Shown in pieces: positions 29,828-38,357 of a DNA stretch of 42,009 nucleotides. The stretch is taken from the NCBI GenBank assembly GCA_046497505.1, contig JAWOFN010000124.1:1-42009 (forward strand). The letters run 5' to 3'. A program made the translations under genes and the position numbers. Numbering within the stretch: the first letter of the stretch is position 1; every line of letters begins with the position of its first letter. The stretch comes from JAWOFN01 sp046497505 [NCBI: bacterium]. Its GTDB lineage: Bacteria; Blakebacterota; Blakebacteria; Blakebacterales. Under the pieces are notes generated by a model. That model was not told the DNA's origin and made no database searches. It worked only from the letters and a program-made list of their open reading frames with translations.

Positions 29828-32800
29828 TTACGGCAGGTTGAACGAGAGGGTCGCACTCACCCCGTTGGCCGTGCTCGCCTCGATGGTGATAAGCGTGCCG
29901 CTCTCGCCGTCGGGATAGGAGAGCGTGGCCTGGGCCAGCCCCGCGTCATCCGTCGCGGCGCTCCCCGTGATCAGAGCCGATGTGCCGCCGGCCGTGATGG
30001 TGAAGTAGAGGAGCGTGCCCTCCAGCACCGCGTTGTTGGCCGCGTCGGAGACCAGGGCGCTGATGGGCAGGCTCGTGACGCCGTTGGCACTCGTGGCGTC
30101 CGTCGGGTCGTAGGTGAGCAGGATCTGAGCCGGCGGGCCCGCGGTCACGTTGATCAAGCCGGCTACGCTCTGGGCCCCGCTCGCTACCGCCGTGGCGGTG
30201 AACGTCATCGTGCCCGACGTGCTGCCGCTCTGGTACTCGAAGCTGACCTGCCCGTTGCCGTCGGTCAGCTTGGTGATGTCCGCCTGCCCGTTCGAGAAGG
30301 TCCCGTCGGGCGAGACAGCCAGGTTGACCTCGGTACCGGCCGGCATCGGGTTGTTGTTGGCGTCCCACACCGTGACCGTGATGATCGAGCGTTCGGTGCC
30401 GCCGGTCCCGAGGACCTGCAGCTCGGTCTCGCTCGCCTCCATACCGAGCGTGGTGCTGGTCGTCCCCAGGAGGGTCACAGTCGTGGAGACCGGCGAGAGA
30501 CCACCGTAAACGGCGCTCACTGAGGCCGCGCCGGCAGTGCTCGGCGAAGTGAAGGTGGAGATGGCCTTGCCCGAGGCATCGGTGGTGCCCGAACCGCTCA
30601 CGGTCCCCACATCCGTCGCGAAGCTGACGGTCCTGCCGTCCAGGGCCACGTTCGCCGTGGTCTCCTTCAGGGTGGCCGTTATGGTCGAGGTCGCGGACCC
30701 GTTGGCACTGATGCTGTCGGGCGAGGCCTCCACGCTCAGCGTCACGCCGCGGAGCCCGATGACCACCGAGTCGGAGAGGCTAAGGAAGGAGACGTTCACG
30801 GTCTCGGTCTCGTCCGCCGTGTTGGCGTCGGCGGTGAAGACGTTGGCCGCCTCCCCATCCTGGTCGGTGCCCACCGCTGCGGAGGCGAGCGTCCCGTTGG
30901 CACCGGACAGGCTGAATCCGATCCCCGACTGGGCCACAGGCGTCCCGAAAGCGTCGGCCAGGGTGGCCGTCAGAGCCGTGGAGTCCACCCCGTCCCGCAG
31001 GATGCTCGAGGAATCGGAGACCAGTGTGAGCGAACCCAGTGGCACGGCCAGGGTGCTCGTGACGCCCTGGTTGGTGGCCGAGTAGGTCACCGCCAGGACC
31101 TCGTAGCCCCTCGCGTAGGTGAAGAAGGTCTGGGCCACGCCCTTCTCGTCGGTTGTGCTGTTGGCGATGATACCGCCCACCGTGTCCGGGGAGGCCGTCC
31201 ACAGGACGTTGGCGTCCGGTATCGAGTTGCCGTACGTATCGCTCAGCACCGCGTGGAGTTCCCGCTCGTACTGGCCGGTGTCCTGACTGAAGACGATCTC
31301 CACCCCGCTCACGTCGATGTTGGCGGTGGGACCCGCCGAGACGGTGAGCAGCGATTGACTCGCAGTGATGCCCGTTCCAACGGCCTCGGCTGTAACGGTC
31401 ACGTCCGTGGCCACCGTGCCGCTCTGGAACTGCACCTTGGCCTCACCGTTGTCGTCGGTCTCGACCCGTACCGAGTCGGCGGTCCCGTTGAAGAGACCGG
31501 CGGTCCCACCGGCGGGGCTCATCTCGAAGTCCACCAGTACACCCGGAGGCACCGGCTTGTTGTCGCCGTCCAGGAGGGTCGCGGTGATGGTGGCGGTCTC
31601 GGTGCCGCCTGTTCCCTTGACCTGCAGGTCCGTGGTGGAGGTGCTCAGGCCGATGGACGCGGTGGTCGGCGCCTCGAGCGTCACCTGCGTGGTAGCGGTG
31701 ATGCTGCCTCCCGCCACACCGTTGGTCGCCGTCACCGTGGCCGTGCCGGCCGTCAGGCCGGAGGTCAGGGTGGCGGAAGCCTTGCCGTCACTGTCCGTGC
31801 TGACCGAGCCGGTGATGGTGCCCAGGTCGGTGCTGAAGACAATGGTCTCGTCCGAGACGCCCACCTTGGCGGTCGTCTCTACCAGCTGGACCGTGATCTC
31901 GCTGGTGGCCACGCCGTTCGCGCTGATCCGGGTCGGGATCGTCTCGGTGACGTCCAGGGTCAGGCCCACCAGGTCCACGTCCTGCGTGTCGGTGCTGCCG
32001 TTCACGTCGGCCGTGACCGTCGCGGTGGCATCCGCGCTCCCGTCGTCACCGGTGAGCGTCACCGAGGCCTGCCCGGCGTTGTCGGTGGTGGAGGTGGTCT
32101 TATCCAGGCTCCCTGTGCTGGTGCTCCAGTTCACCGTGGCGTTCGGCACCACCTTGCCCGCGTTGTCGGTGACCTCGACGGTCAGGGTCGTGGCATCCTC
32201 CCCGTTCCGCAGGATCCGGGTCGTCGCCCCGGAGGTGAACTCAGGGATAAGGGTCTGCGGCAGGATGTAGACCGCGACGCTGTCCCCCAGCGTCGTGGAC
32301 GGGTCGCTGCCCAGGCGGGCCTTGACACTGGCGTCCACTGCCGCGGTGGTGTCCGCGGTCAGGGTGGCGGTGGCCACACCGCGGTCGTTGGTGATGGCCT
32401 GGGCATCGATGGTGGCGAAGTCGCCCGGCGCGAACGAGAAGTTCACGATCCGCCCCTCGAGCGGCACGTTCGTCTCCGCCTCCTTCACGGTCACTTCGAT
32501 CAGGCTCTCTTCCATCCCGTCCGCCACCAGGGTGTCAGGAGTGGCCTTGATGGAGAACCGCACCCCGTAGAGGGGGATGACCACGTTCTCGGAGACCGTG
32601 CTCACCGTCGCGGTCACGGTCGCGCTGGAGACGGTCGTCGCCACGTCCGCCCGCAGCTTGGTCGTGGCCACGCCGTCCTCGTTCGTCTCGGCATACGGTT
32701 CGAGCAGCTCCCCGTCGCCGGTGAGGCCGAACTGCACCAGCTGGCCGTCGATCGCCTGGTTGAAGCGGTTGCGTACCTCGGCCCGGATCGTGGTCTCGTC

Positions 32801-34936
32801 CTGCCCGTCACGCAGCAGGCTGCCCTCATCGGCGCTGAGGCGGATGCTGATCTGGTCCTGCAGCAGGTGGATGGTCTCGGTATCGGTGATGACCCCGCCG
32901 CCCATGGCCGCCTGCATGACCAGGTCGCCGGCGTTGGAGCTGGTGAAGCTGAAGCTGGCCGTGCCGTCGTCCGAGGTGCTGGTCGGCACGTCGTTGAGGA
33001 TCACGCTGGGCCCGGAGACCTTCGAGATGGCGATGGGGTGGTTGCCCACCTGGATACCGCTGGAGGTCTCGGTGGCCCGGAAGGTCATGGTCCCGCTCTG
33101 CTCGCCGTTGGCGAGGAGGGTGTCCGGGCTCACGTCCGAGGTGATGGTGATCCCCTTGAAGAGCATGTCCAGGGTCCGGGTGCTGTCCCCCACCGCGGCC
33201 GTCACCGTGGCGGTCTGGTCCGCGGTGCCGGCGTCGGCCTTCAGGGTCGCGGTGTGCTGACCGTTGGTGTTCGTCGAGCCGCTCGTGGGAGAGATGCTGC
33301 CGGCCGTGGTGCTCCAGGTCACCGGGAGGCTGGAGACCTTCTTGCCCGCCGGGTCCTGCACGCTGATGGTCAGATCGACATCGTCGGCGCCGTCCCGGAG
33401 GATCCCCGTGGTCGTCGCCGCTTCGAGGGCGATGGTGAGGTCCTTGGGCAGCATCTCCACGGTCGTGGTGGTCGAGTTCGGCCCCACGGTCGCCGTGATC
33501 GTTGCCGTTCCGGGATTCGTATCCGCTGCGAGTGTGACAGTAGCTTCACCGCTGCTGTTCGTCGTCGCCGTGAGGGGGATGGAACCGAGGGTGGTGGTGA
33601 ACTGCACACTGACGCCGCCGACCCCTGTGTTGGTTGAAGCAGTCTTCACTAAGACACTGATCTGGGAGGTGTTCGAGTCGTCGGCGAGGATCTGGTTCGG
33701 GCTGGCGGTCATCGTCAGCTGAAGATCCTGGATGTTCACGGTCGTGCTGGTCGTGAGGCTGCTGAAGGTGGCGGTGACCGTCGCCGTGCCCGAGGCCTGG
33801 CCGGCACGCAGCCGGGCCGCTGCCTCACCGTTCGTGTCCGTCCGGCCGTTGTCCACCAGGGTCAGGACCGCGTCGGAGACCCCCGCGAGGCTGAAGTCCA
33901 CCTGGGCGTCCTCCACCGGGGTCCCGTTGGGACCCAGCAGGCGCGCGGTGATCTGGGTCGTGCTGCTCCCATCGGCGGGCAGGACCGTCTCGGCCGCCGA
34001 GAGGGTGAGGTCCGGCTGGTCGTAGGGGATGGCCGTCTGCGCCTCGATCCCCGGGACCAGCATGGCGTAGACGGTGTCCGCCGGCGAGGTGGTCAGCACC
34101 GAGGTGAAGGTGGCCGAGGCGATGCCGAACTGGTTGGTGTTCGAGGCGGGGGTGATCTTCCCCTCGATGGCCGACCAGTCGATCTGGCGGCCCGTGAGGT
34201 TCTGGCCCCGGGTCACGGTACGGACACGGGCCTCCACCGCAGTGGAGGAGGTACCGTCCGCGACCACGCTCGTCTTATCGGTGGAGAGGGTGATCTGGAT
34301 CCCCTCGAAGATCACGGTCAGCTGGTCGGCCTCGGCCTCGTCGGAGCCGGCGGCCTGACCCCTCTCCTGTGCACGCGGCTCGCCCAGGATGGAGGAGGCA
34401 CCCCGCTCGCGGGAGCGTGCGTTCTCCCGTGCACGGTCCACCAGGATGGCGTGCAGCCGGGCATCCATCTCCTCTTCGGTCATCGGGCCGACCGAGACCA
34501 GGGCCACCGACTCCTCGGGAGCCGGCTGGACCTGGGTCTGGCTGTTCGTCCTCGGGTTCAGGATGTAGCCGCTGGTGTCATAGACCGTGGCGTCTACCTG
34601 GGCCGTGATGTCCGTGGTGCTGATCACGCTCATCAGCGTGGTGCTGGCCTCACCGCTGGCGTTGGTGATCACGCGGTCCTGCGTGAGGGTCCCCGCCGTG
34701 GTCGTGAACTCGATGACCACGTTCTCGACACGCTCGCCATCATAGGTGATGGCTGTGACCTGGATGTCCAGCTCCGACTCCCCGTCCGCCGGGAGGTACT
34801 GGGTGGCGTTGGACCAGTCGTTGAATGGCCGGATGTCGATCGGCTCTTCATCCGTCACCGAATCACATGCGGTGAGGATGGCCGCGGCGGCTACGACGAA
34901 CAGCCCTATACGTACGAGGGGATGGAAGCGACGCAT
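29828..34936 (-). CDS. Giant Ig-like (Big_1-type) repeat lipoprotein in the pilus locus
   Basis: 1702 residues. The signal peptide has an AAAAILTAC lipobox, so Cys24 is probably lipidated. About 16 tandem beta domains of 90-105 residues follow, each with the invasin/intimin Big_1 pattern: ADG or RDG with (T/S)xIT near the start, VxFxTxxG in the middle, TDxxGxAxxTL, then TATVTA. Domain 1 (about 47-122) is separated from the rest by a charged helical segment at 150-205 (EEEMDARLHAILVDRAR). The last eight domains form two copies of a four-domain block. No catalytic domain or cell-wall anchor is seen. It begins 54 nt after pilQ with a GGAGGAGAGGG ribosome site, so it is probably co-transcribed. 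An adhesive or scaffold role is inferred from domain type only. Confidence 0.88.
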   Translation of the reverse strand: MRRFHPLVRIGLFVVAAAAILTACDSVTDEEPIDIRPFNDWSNATQYLPADGESELDIQVTAITYDGERVENVVIEFTTTAGTLTQDRVITNASGEASTTLMSVISTTDITAQVDATVYDTSGYILNPRTNSQTQVQPAPEESVALVSVGPMTEEEMDARLHAILVDRARENARSRERGASSILGEPRAQERGQAAGSDEAEADQLTVIFEGIQITLSTDKTSVVADGTSSTAVEARVRTVTRGQNLTGRQIDWSAIEGKITPASNTNQFGIASATFTSVLTTSPADTVYAMLVPGIEAQTAIPYDQPDLTLSAAETVLPADGSSTTQITARLLGPNGTPVEDAQVDFSLAGVSDAVLTLVDNGRTDTNGEAAARLRAGQASGTATVTATFSSLTTSTTVNIQDLQLTMTASPNQILADDSNTSQISVLVKTASTNTGVGGVSVQFTTTLGSIPLTATTNSSGEATVTLAADTNPGTATITATVGPNSTTTTVEMLPKDLTIALEAATTTGILRDGADDVDLTISVQDPAGKKVSSLPVTWSTTAGSISPTSGSTNTNGQHTATLKADAGTADQTATVTAAVGDSTRTLDMLFKGITITSDVSPDTLLANGEQSGTMTFRATETSSGIQVGNHPIAISKVSGPSVILNDVPTSTSDDGTASFSFTSSNAGDLVMQAAMGGGVITDTETIHLLQDQISIRLSADEGSLLRDGQDETTIRAEVRNRFNQAIDGQLVQFGLTGDGELLEPYAETNEDGVATTKLRADVATTVSSATVTATVSTVSENVVIPLYGVRFSIKATPDTLVADGMEESLIEVTVKEAETNVPLEGRIVNFSFAPGDFATIDAQAITNDRGVATATLTADTTAAVDASVKARLGSDPSTTLGDSVAVYILPQTLIPEFTSGATTRILRNGEDATTLTVEVTDNAGKVVPNATVNWSTSTGSLDKTTSTTDNAGQASVTLTGDDGSADATATVTADVNGSTDTQDVDLVGLTLDVTETIPTRISANGVATSEITVQLVETTAKVGVSDETIVFSTDLGTITGSVSTDSDGKASATLTSGLTAGTATVTATNGVAGGSITATTQVTLEAPTTASIGLSTSTTDLQVKGTGGTETATITATLLDGDNKPVPPGVLVDFEMSPAGGTAGLFNGTADSVRVETDDNGEAKVQFQSGTVATDVTVTAEAVGTGITASQSLLTVSAGPTANIDVSGVEIVFSQDTGQYERELHAVLSDTYGNSIPDANVLWTASPDTVGGIIANSTTDEKGVAQTFFTYARGYEVLAVTYSATNQGVTSTLAVPLGSLTLVSDSSSILRDGVDSTALTATLADAFGTPVAQSGIGFSLSGANGTLASAAVGTDQDGEAANVFTADANTADETETVNVSFLSLSDSVVIGLRGVTLSVEASPDSISANGSATSTITATLKETTANVALDGRTVSFATDVGTVSGSGTTDASGKAISTFTSPSTAGAASVSAVYGGLSPVSTTVTLLGTTSTTLGMEASETELQVLGTGGTERSIITVTVWDANNNPMPAGTEVNLAVSPDGTFSNGQADITKLTDGNGQVSFEYQSGSTSGTMTFTATAVASGAQSVAGLINVTAGPPAQILLTYDPTDATSANGVTSLPISALVSDAANNAVLEGTLLYFTITAGGTSALITGSAATDDAGLAQATLSYPDGESGTLITIEASTANGVSATLSFNLP
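29831..31036 (-). repeat. Four-domain Ig block, copy 2 (residues 1301-1702)
   Basis: Carries in order ILRDGVDSTALT, ISANGSATSTIT, LQVLGTGGTERSIIT and AGPPAQI. Each landmark is 398-405 residues after its counterpart in the upstream copy, so the block was copied as a unit of about 1.2 kb and then diverged. Confidence 0.75.
31037..32254 (-). repeat. Four-domain Ig block, copy 1 (residues 895-1300)
   Basis: Carries ILRNGEDATTLT (about 908), ISANGVATSEIT (about 1004), LQVKGTGGTETATIT (about 1104) and AGPTANI (about 1201), in the same order and spacing as copy 2. The preceding domains alternate LRDG and ANG/ADG types (512, 607, 707, 803), which suggests an older two-domain unit. Confidence 0.75.
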
Positions 34937-34990
34937 GATCCCTCTCCTCCAGACGATACGGTGTGCCGGATGACGGGCGACGAATCCCGC

Positions 34991-36304
34991 CTACGGCCGG
35001 TTGACTCTCGTGTCGCGCTCGATGCGGGGAGTGACGAAGAGGATCAGGTCCCGCACCTGCGTCTCGGTCCTGCGGTAGCGGAAGGCCGCTCCCAGGATGG
35101 GGATGTCCATCAGGATGGGCACCCCCGTGTCTGCCGTGGTCACGGTCTCGGACTTCAGGCCGCCGATCACGGCGGTCTCACCGTCACGCACCTCGACGGT
35201 GGTCTGGGACTCCTGCGTGGTGATGATGATGCCCGCGCTCGGGTCCACCCGGAAAGATTCCCGCTTGGGCTGCAGCTCCAGGATGATGCGGTCGCCCTGT
35301 ACCACGTGGGGGGTGACGATCAGCTCGGTACCGACCTGCTGGAGCTGGATGGTCACGTTCCCCGCCACGTCCAGTTGGCGCAGGGGTATCTGCTCCCCCA
35401 TGAACACCCTGCCCTCCTGGTTGTCCAGCACGCTGATGCTGGGGGTCGCCACCAGGTTGGCGGTGCCCTGGGTCTCCAGGGCCGAGATGGTACCGTCCAG
35501 GCTCATCGTGCCGCTGGCGAAGGCCAGCTGGCCCCGGATGGCGTCGGAGGCTCCCAGGTTGGTGCTCTGGGTGATGACCAGCGGGTTGCCTCCCACCTCC
35601 ACGTTCAGGTCCCATTCCAGCCCCAGTTCCCGCAGCTTGTCGTTGTCCACTTCAAGCAGTTTCGCCTCGATGCGGATCTGCGGGACGGTGATATCCACGT
35701 TCTGGATGACCTGCTGGATCAGGTCGATGTTCTCCGGATAGTCCCGGACGATGAGACTGTTGGTCCGGGTGTCGATGTTCAGCACGCCGTCGGTGCTCGC
35801 GAGCGGCTGAACGGCGGTCTGGATCTCCTGGGCCCGGCTGTTTTCGAGCCGGATGATCCGGGTCACCAGCGGCTGGGAGGTCTCGATGTCCCGCTGCTGC
35901 TGGAGCTGCTGCTGCTGCCGGGTGTTGTATGCGGATCGGGTCAGGAGCAGCGCGAACTCGGTGCCGGCGGGCAGGCCGTCGCGGATCACCTCGACACTGG
36001 GTATGCTCACCAGGTCCTGCTGGGCCATCACCGCGGCCAGAGCGTCCGCCCAGTGGACCTCCCGGAGCGAGAGGGTGACCGTCCCCGTGACCCCCGAATC
36101 GGTGACGATGTTGATGTCCCCCCATTCGGCGATGAAGTCAACCGCCGACTTGACCGCGGCGTTCTCGAGCTTGACCACGGGGATGACATCCCCGGCGGCC
36201 GCCCTCTGCTGAGCGAGCGCCTCGGAGGGCGCCGCCGTCATCAGCAGCGCCGCGAGGACCAGGATGCTCCGCTGTGTGCTTCCCACGGTTCTCACCTCGC
36301 TCAC
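34991..36304 (-). CDS. pilQ: Type IV pilus secretin PilQ, short form without AMIN domain
   Basis: Outer-membrane pore through which the pilus exits. Only 437 residues, whereas PilQ is often 600-900. A signal peptide (about 1-32, LVLAALLMTAAPSEALAQ) leads into an N0/STN domain (43-97, VKLENAAVKSAVDFIAEWGDI), a Gln-rich linker (QQQQLQQQ, about 130-137), an N1 domain (145-205, ENSRAQEIQTAVQPLAS) and the secretin core (about 285-430, VGTELIVTPHVV, GETAVIGGLKSE, GVPILMDIPILGAAFR). No AMIN domain precedes N0; that domain is on the neighbouring gene. GTG 36304 overlaps the upstream stop as GTGA. The pilMNOP context supports PilQ over a type II secretion GspD. Confidence 0.93.
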   Translation of the reverse strand: MSEVRTVGSTQRSILVLAALLMTAAPSEALAQQRAAAGDVIPVVKLENAAVKSAVDFIAEWGDINIVTDSGVTGTVTLSLREVHWADALAAVMAQQDLVSIPSVEVIRDGLPAGTEFALLLTRSAYNTRQQQQLQQQRDIETSQPLVTRIIRLENSRAQEIQTAVQPLASTDGVLNIDTRTNSLIVRDYPENIDLIQQVIQNVDITVPQIRIEAKLLEVDNDKLRELGLEWDLNVEVGGNPLVITQSTNLGASDAIRGQLAFASGTMSLDGTISALETQGTANLVATPSISVLDNQEGRVFMGEQIPLRQLDVAGNVTIQLQQVGTELIVTPHVVQGDRIILELQPKRESFRVDPSAGIIITTQESQTTVEVRDGETAVIGGLKSETVTTADTGVPILMDIPILGAAFRYRRTETQVRDLILFVTPRIERDTRVNRP

Positions 36305-37206
36305 GGCACCGGGAGGCGCACCTCGATGCGCCGCCCGTACTTGTCCAGGGTGAACACCACCTCGGTCGCGGTGATCCGGGTCAGGTACCCGAACCGCACG
36401 CGGTCCCCCACCTTGAGTCGGTAGGTCAGCCCCTGGGCGTCCCGGAACAGTGCCGTGCTCTGCCCCGGGTCGTCCTCACGGTAGACGACCCCGGTGAGGG
36501 TGAGCGCCTCCGCGTTGGGCAGGGGACGCTCGAGTACGTTCGTCATGTCCGCTTCCGAGGGCTTCAGGAGCGGATCGAAGGGGTTCTCGCGCAGTCCCCG
36601 TTGATACCTCGCCCCGGGGGGCTGGTCCACCTGCTCCCGCTGCTCTCCGGATGCTGCGGCGGCCTGCTCCGCCGGCCGTTCCCGGGGGACGCCGACCTCC
36701 GCCGCCGGAGGCCGGGTCCTTCCCGTACCCCGGAACTCCGGGCTCCCCGGTGCGAACCGCACATCCAGGCTGCTCCCGCTCCACGCCGCCTCGGCGCTCT
36801 TCGAACCGGCCACGTCGATCTCGATCCGTGCGATGTGTCCGTCCCGGTCCAGGAACTGGCTGGCACGGACCGCCTGCACGTCCGGGGTCTCCAGGGCCCC
36901 CACGTTCTGGCCCCGGTAAGGTGTGTAGGTGTCCCGCAGGTCCACGACGAAGGTGCTCCCGCTCACCCAGTAGGAGACGTACTCCCGGGGCTCGTCCACC
37001 CGGATACGGAGGGCGAAGGTCCCGGGATCGGATCCCGGATAGAGCTCCACCGCCGTGACCTCCGCGGTCCCCTGCGGGATGCGCCGGGAGGCGGCGTCCT
37101 CCTGGGCAGAGACACGCCCCGCCCCGAGGACGAGCACGGCGCCCGCCAGGAGCGCCGAGCGCAGGGCCCTGCTGTCTGCCAGCTTCCTAGTTCTCGCGTA
37201 CCACAT
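36301..37206 (-). CDS. pilP: AMIN-domain and PilP-like fusion protein
   Basis: 301 residues with an unusual order. A signal peptide (about 1-35, ALLAGAVLVLGAGRVSAQ) has no lipobox Cys, although PilP is normally a lipoprotein. Residues 47-152 look like an AMIN domain (VTAVELYPGSDPGTFALRIRV, STFVVDLRDTYTPY, IARIEIDVAG), the peptidoglycan-binding module usually found at the PilQ N-terminus. A Pro/Glu/Gln-rich linker (153-205) leads to a PilP-type beta domain (207-300, NPFDPLLKP, LTLTGVVYRED, YRLKVGDRVRFGYLTRITATEVVF). ATG 37206 overlaps pilO by 20 nt. It should join the PilMNO platform to the secretin and may fix it to the cell wall. The AMIN assignment is by eye. Confidence 0.85.
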   Translation of the reverse strand: MWYARTRKLADSRALRSALLAGAVLVLGAGRVSAQEDAASRRIPQGTAEVTAVELYPGSDPGTFALRIRVDEPREYVSYWVSGSTFVVDLRDTYTPYRGQNVGALETPDVQAVRASQFLDRDGHIARIEIDVAGSKSAEAAWSGSSLDVRFAPGSPEFRGTGRTRPPAAEVGVPRERPAEQAAAASGEQREQVDQPPGARYQRGLRENPFDPLLKPSEADMTNVLERPLPNAEALTLTGVVYREDDPGQSTALFRDAQGLTYRLKVGDRVRFGYLTRITATEVVFTLDKYGRRIEVRLPVP

Positions 37207-37762
37207 AGGTCGTCACCGTGCACCGGATGATCACTTCACCCTCCTGGGGCGATGGTCCCGCCCCTCCGCCTTCGGCCGCTGAGGGGTGCAGCAGCTGGAT
37301 ACGCTGCACGCTCATCCGCCGGGGCTGGCTGGCCAGGTCCTCGATGAACCGGCCCAGCTCGTGATACTCCCCCACCATGTCCAGCTGGTAGTCCTGCTCG
37401 ATGTAGAGCGAACGGGTCCTGGACTCCCCCTTGTTCACGCTCCGGATGAACACCCCGGAGGACTGCTCCGAGACGCTCATGGCGGAGAGGACCTCCTCCT
37501 CCCTGGGTTCGGCGGGGAAGGAGATCAGGGTCTGCTGCCAGAGCGCCTGGGCATCCGCCAGCTGGCTCTCCACCTCGGGGAGCTGGTCGACTTTGGTCTG
37601 CAGGGTCCGGATCTCTCCCTGGAGACTTCCGGTCTGCTGCTCGAGCTGTGCGATCTCCTCGCCCCGGGGGGAGTAGATGTAGGTGAACCACCCGTACAGA
37701 CCGCCCAGGACACCCAGGACAGCGAGCAGGATGATCTGCGTCCTCTGGTCGCTCAGGTCCAC
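37187..37762 (-). CDS. pilO: Type IV pilus inner-membrane protein PilO
   Basis: 191 residues. A short cytoplasmic start is followed by one transmembrane helix (about 10-28, ILLAVLGVLGGLYGWFTYIY), a coiled coil (33-75, EEIAQLEQQTGSLQGEIRTLQTKV) and a ferredoxin-like periplasmic domain with SVNKGESRTRS, LDMVGEYHELGRFIEDLA and VQRIQLL. It pairs with PilN through the coiled coils and ties PilM to PilP. GTG 37762 lies 4 nt after the pilN stop. Confidence 0.93.
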   Translation of the reverse strand: MDLSDQRTQIILLAVLGVLGGLYGWFTYIYSPRGEEIAQLEQQTGSLQGEIRTLQTKVDQLPEVESQLADAQALWQQTLISFPAEPREEEVLSAMSVSEQSSGVFIRSVNKGESRTRSLYIEQDYQLDMVGEYHELGRFIEDLASQPRRMSVQRIQLLHPSAAEGGGAGPSPQEGEVIIRCTVTTYVVREN

Positions 37763-37766
37763 GTCA

Positions 37767-38357
37767 TCACCCCGGGATGTTCATGACGGCCGTTATGGAG
37801 AACTCGAACACGTCCCTGCCTTCCACCCTTACCGGCCTCAGGAAGTTGGTGGATACCCGCTGGATCAGGTCCTGGGCCTGGAGCCGGCCGATGAGTTCGG
37901 CCAGTCCCTCCTTCCGCAGGGTCCTTCCAATCATGTTCAGCACCCGCTCCGCCGGCACCGCGGCCTGCCCCCGCTGCCCCTGCGGGGGGCTCTGGTTCAG
38001 GTTCACCACCCACACGTTCTCCGGCACCTGGGTACTGATGATCTCCAGCACGCTGAGCTGCACCTGGTTGCGCTTCCCCAGTTCCTGGAGCGTGGTGATG
38101 CGCTCCTCCAGGTCCTGGATCTGCCGTCGGAAGTTATCCACCTTCTGAGCCTGCGGCTCCAGGAGCGTCTTCTGGTTCTGGAGCGTCTCGACCTCGGTCT
38201 GCAGCTCGCCCAGCCGCTGTGCCTGGTTGATCGTCAGCCACCCGATGAGGGCCGCCGCCGCCGCCCCCCCCAGCACACCCAGGACCCGGGCGTCGAGCCG
38301 GACCTTGAATCCCTTCTTGCGATACTTCTCCGGGAGCAGGTTGATCTCGAATACCAT
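37767..38357 (-). CDS. pilN: Type IV pilus inner-membrane protein PilN
   Basis: 196 residues. The cytoplasmic N-terminus VFEINLLPEKYRKK contains the INLLP motif that docks into PilM. One transmembrane helix (about 25-45, VLGVLGGAAAAALIGWLTI) is followed by a long coiled coil (48-95) and a periplasmic domain (VWVVNLNQ, GLAELIGRLQ, VFEFSITAVM). ATG 38357 forms TGATG with pilM, with GAGGTGGG just upstream; a TTG one codon earlier is less likely. Confidence 0.94.
   Translation of the reverse strand: MVFEINLLPEKYRKKGFKVRLDARVLGVLGGAAAAALIGWLTINQAQRLGELQTEVETLQNQKTLLEPQAQKVDNFRRQIQDLEERITTLQELGKRNQVQLSVLEIISTQVPENVWVVNLNQSPPQGQRGQAAVPAERVLNMIGRTLRKEGLAELIGRLQAQDLIQRVSTNFLRPVRVEGRDVFEFSITAVMNIPG

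Noticed and set aside
31253-33637. 794-codon plus-strand frame opposite the Ig-repeat gene
   Set aside because: Shadow of a repetitive coding sequence; low-complexity Gly/Arg/Val composition and no start signals.
29828-34936. Repeated DNA pattern considered as a CRISPR or satellite array
   Set aside because: The repeats are coding, about 300 nt long and diverged, with no short identical repeat-spacer pattern.
35896-35920. CTG-rich triplet run resembling a microsatellite
   Set aside because: It encodes the QQQQLQQQ linker of PilQ and is interrupted by other codons; short and in frame.
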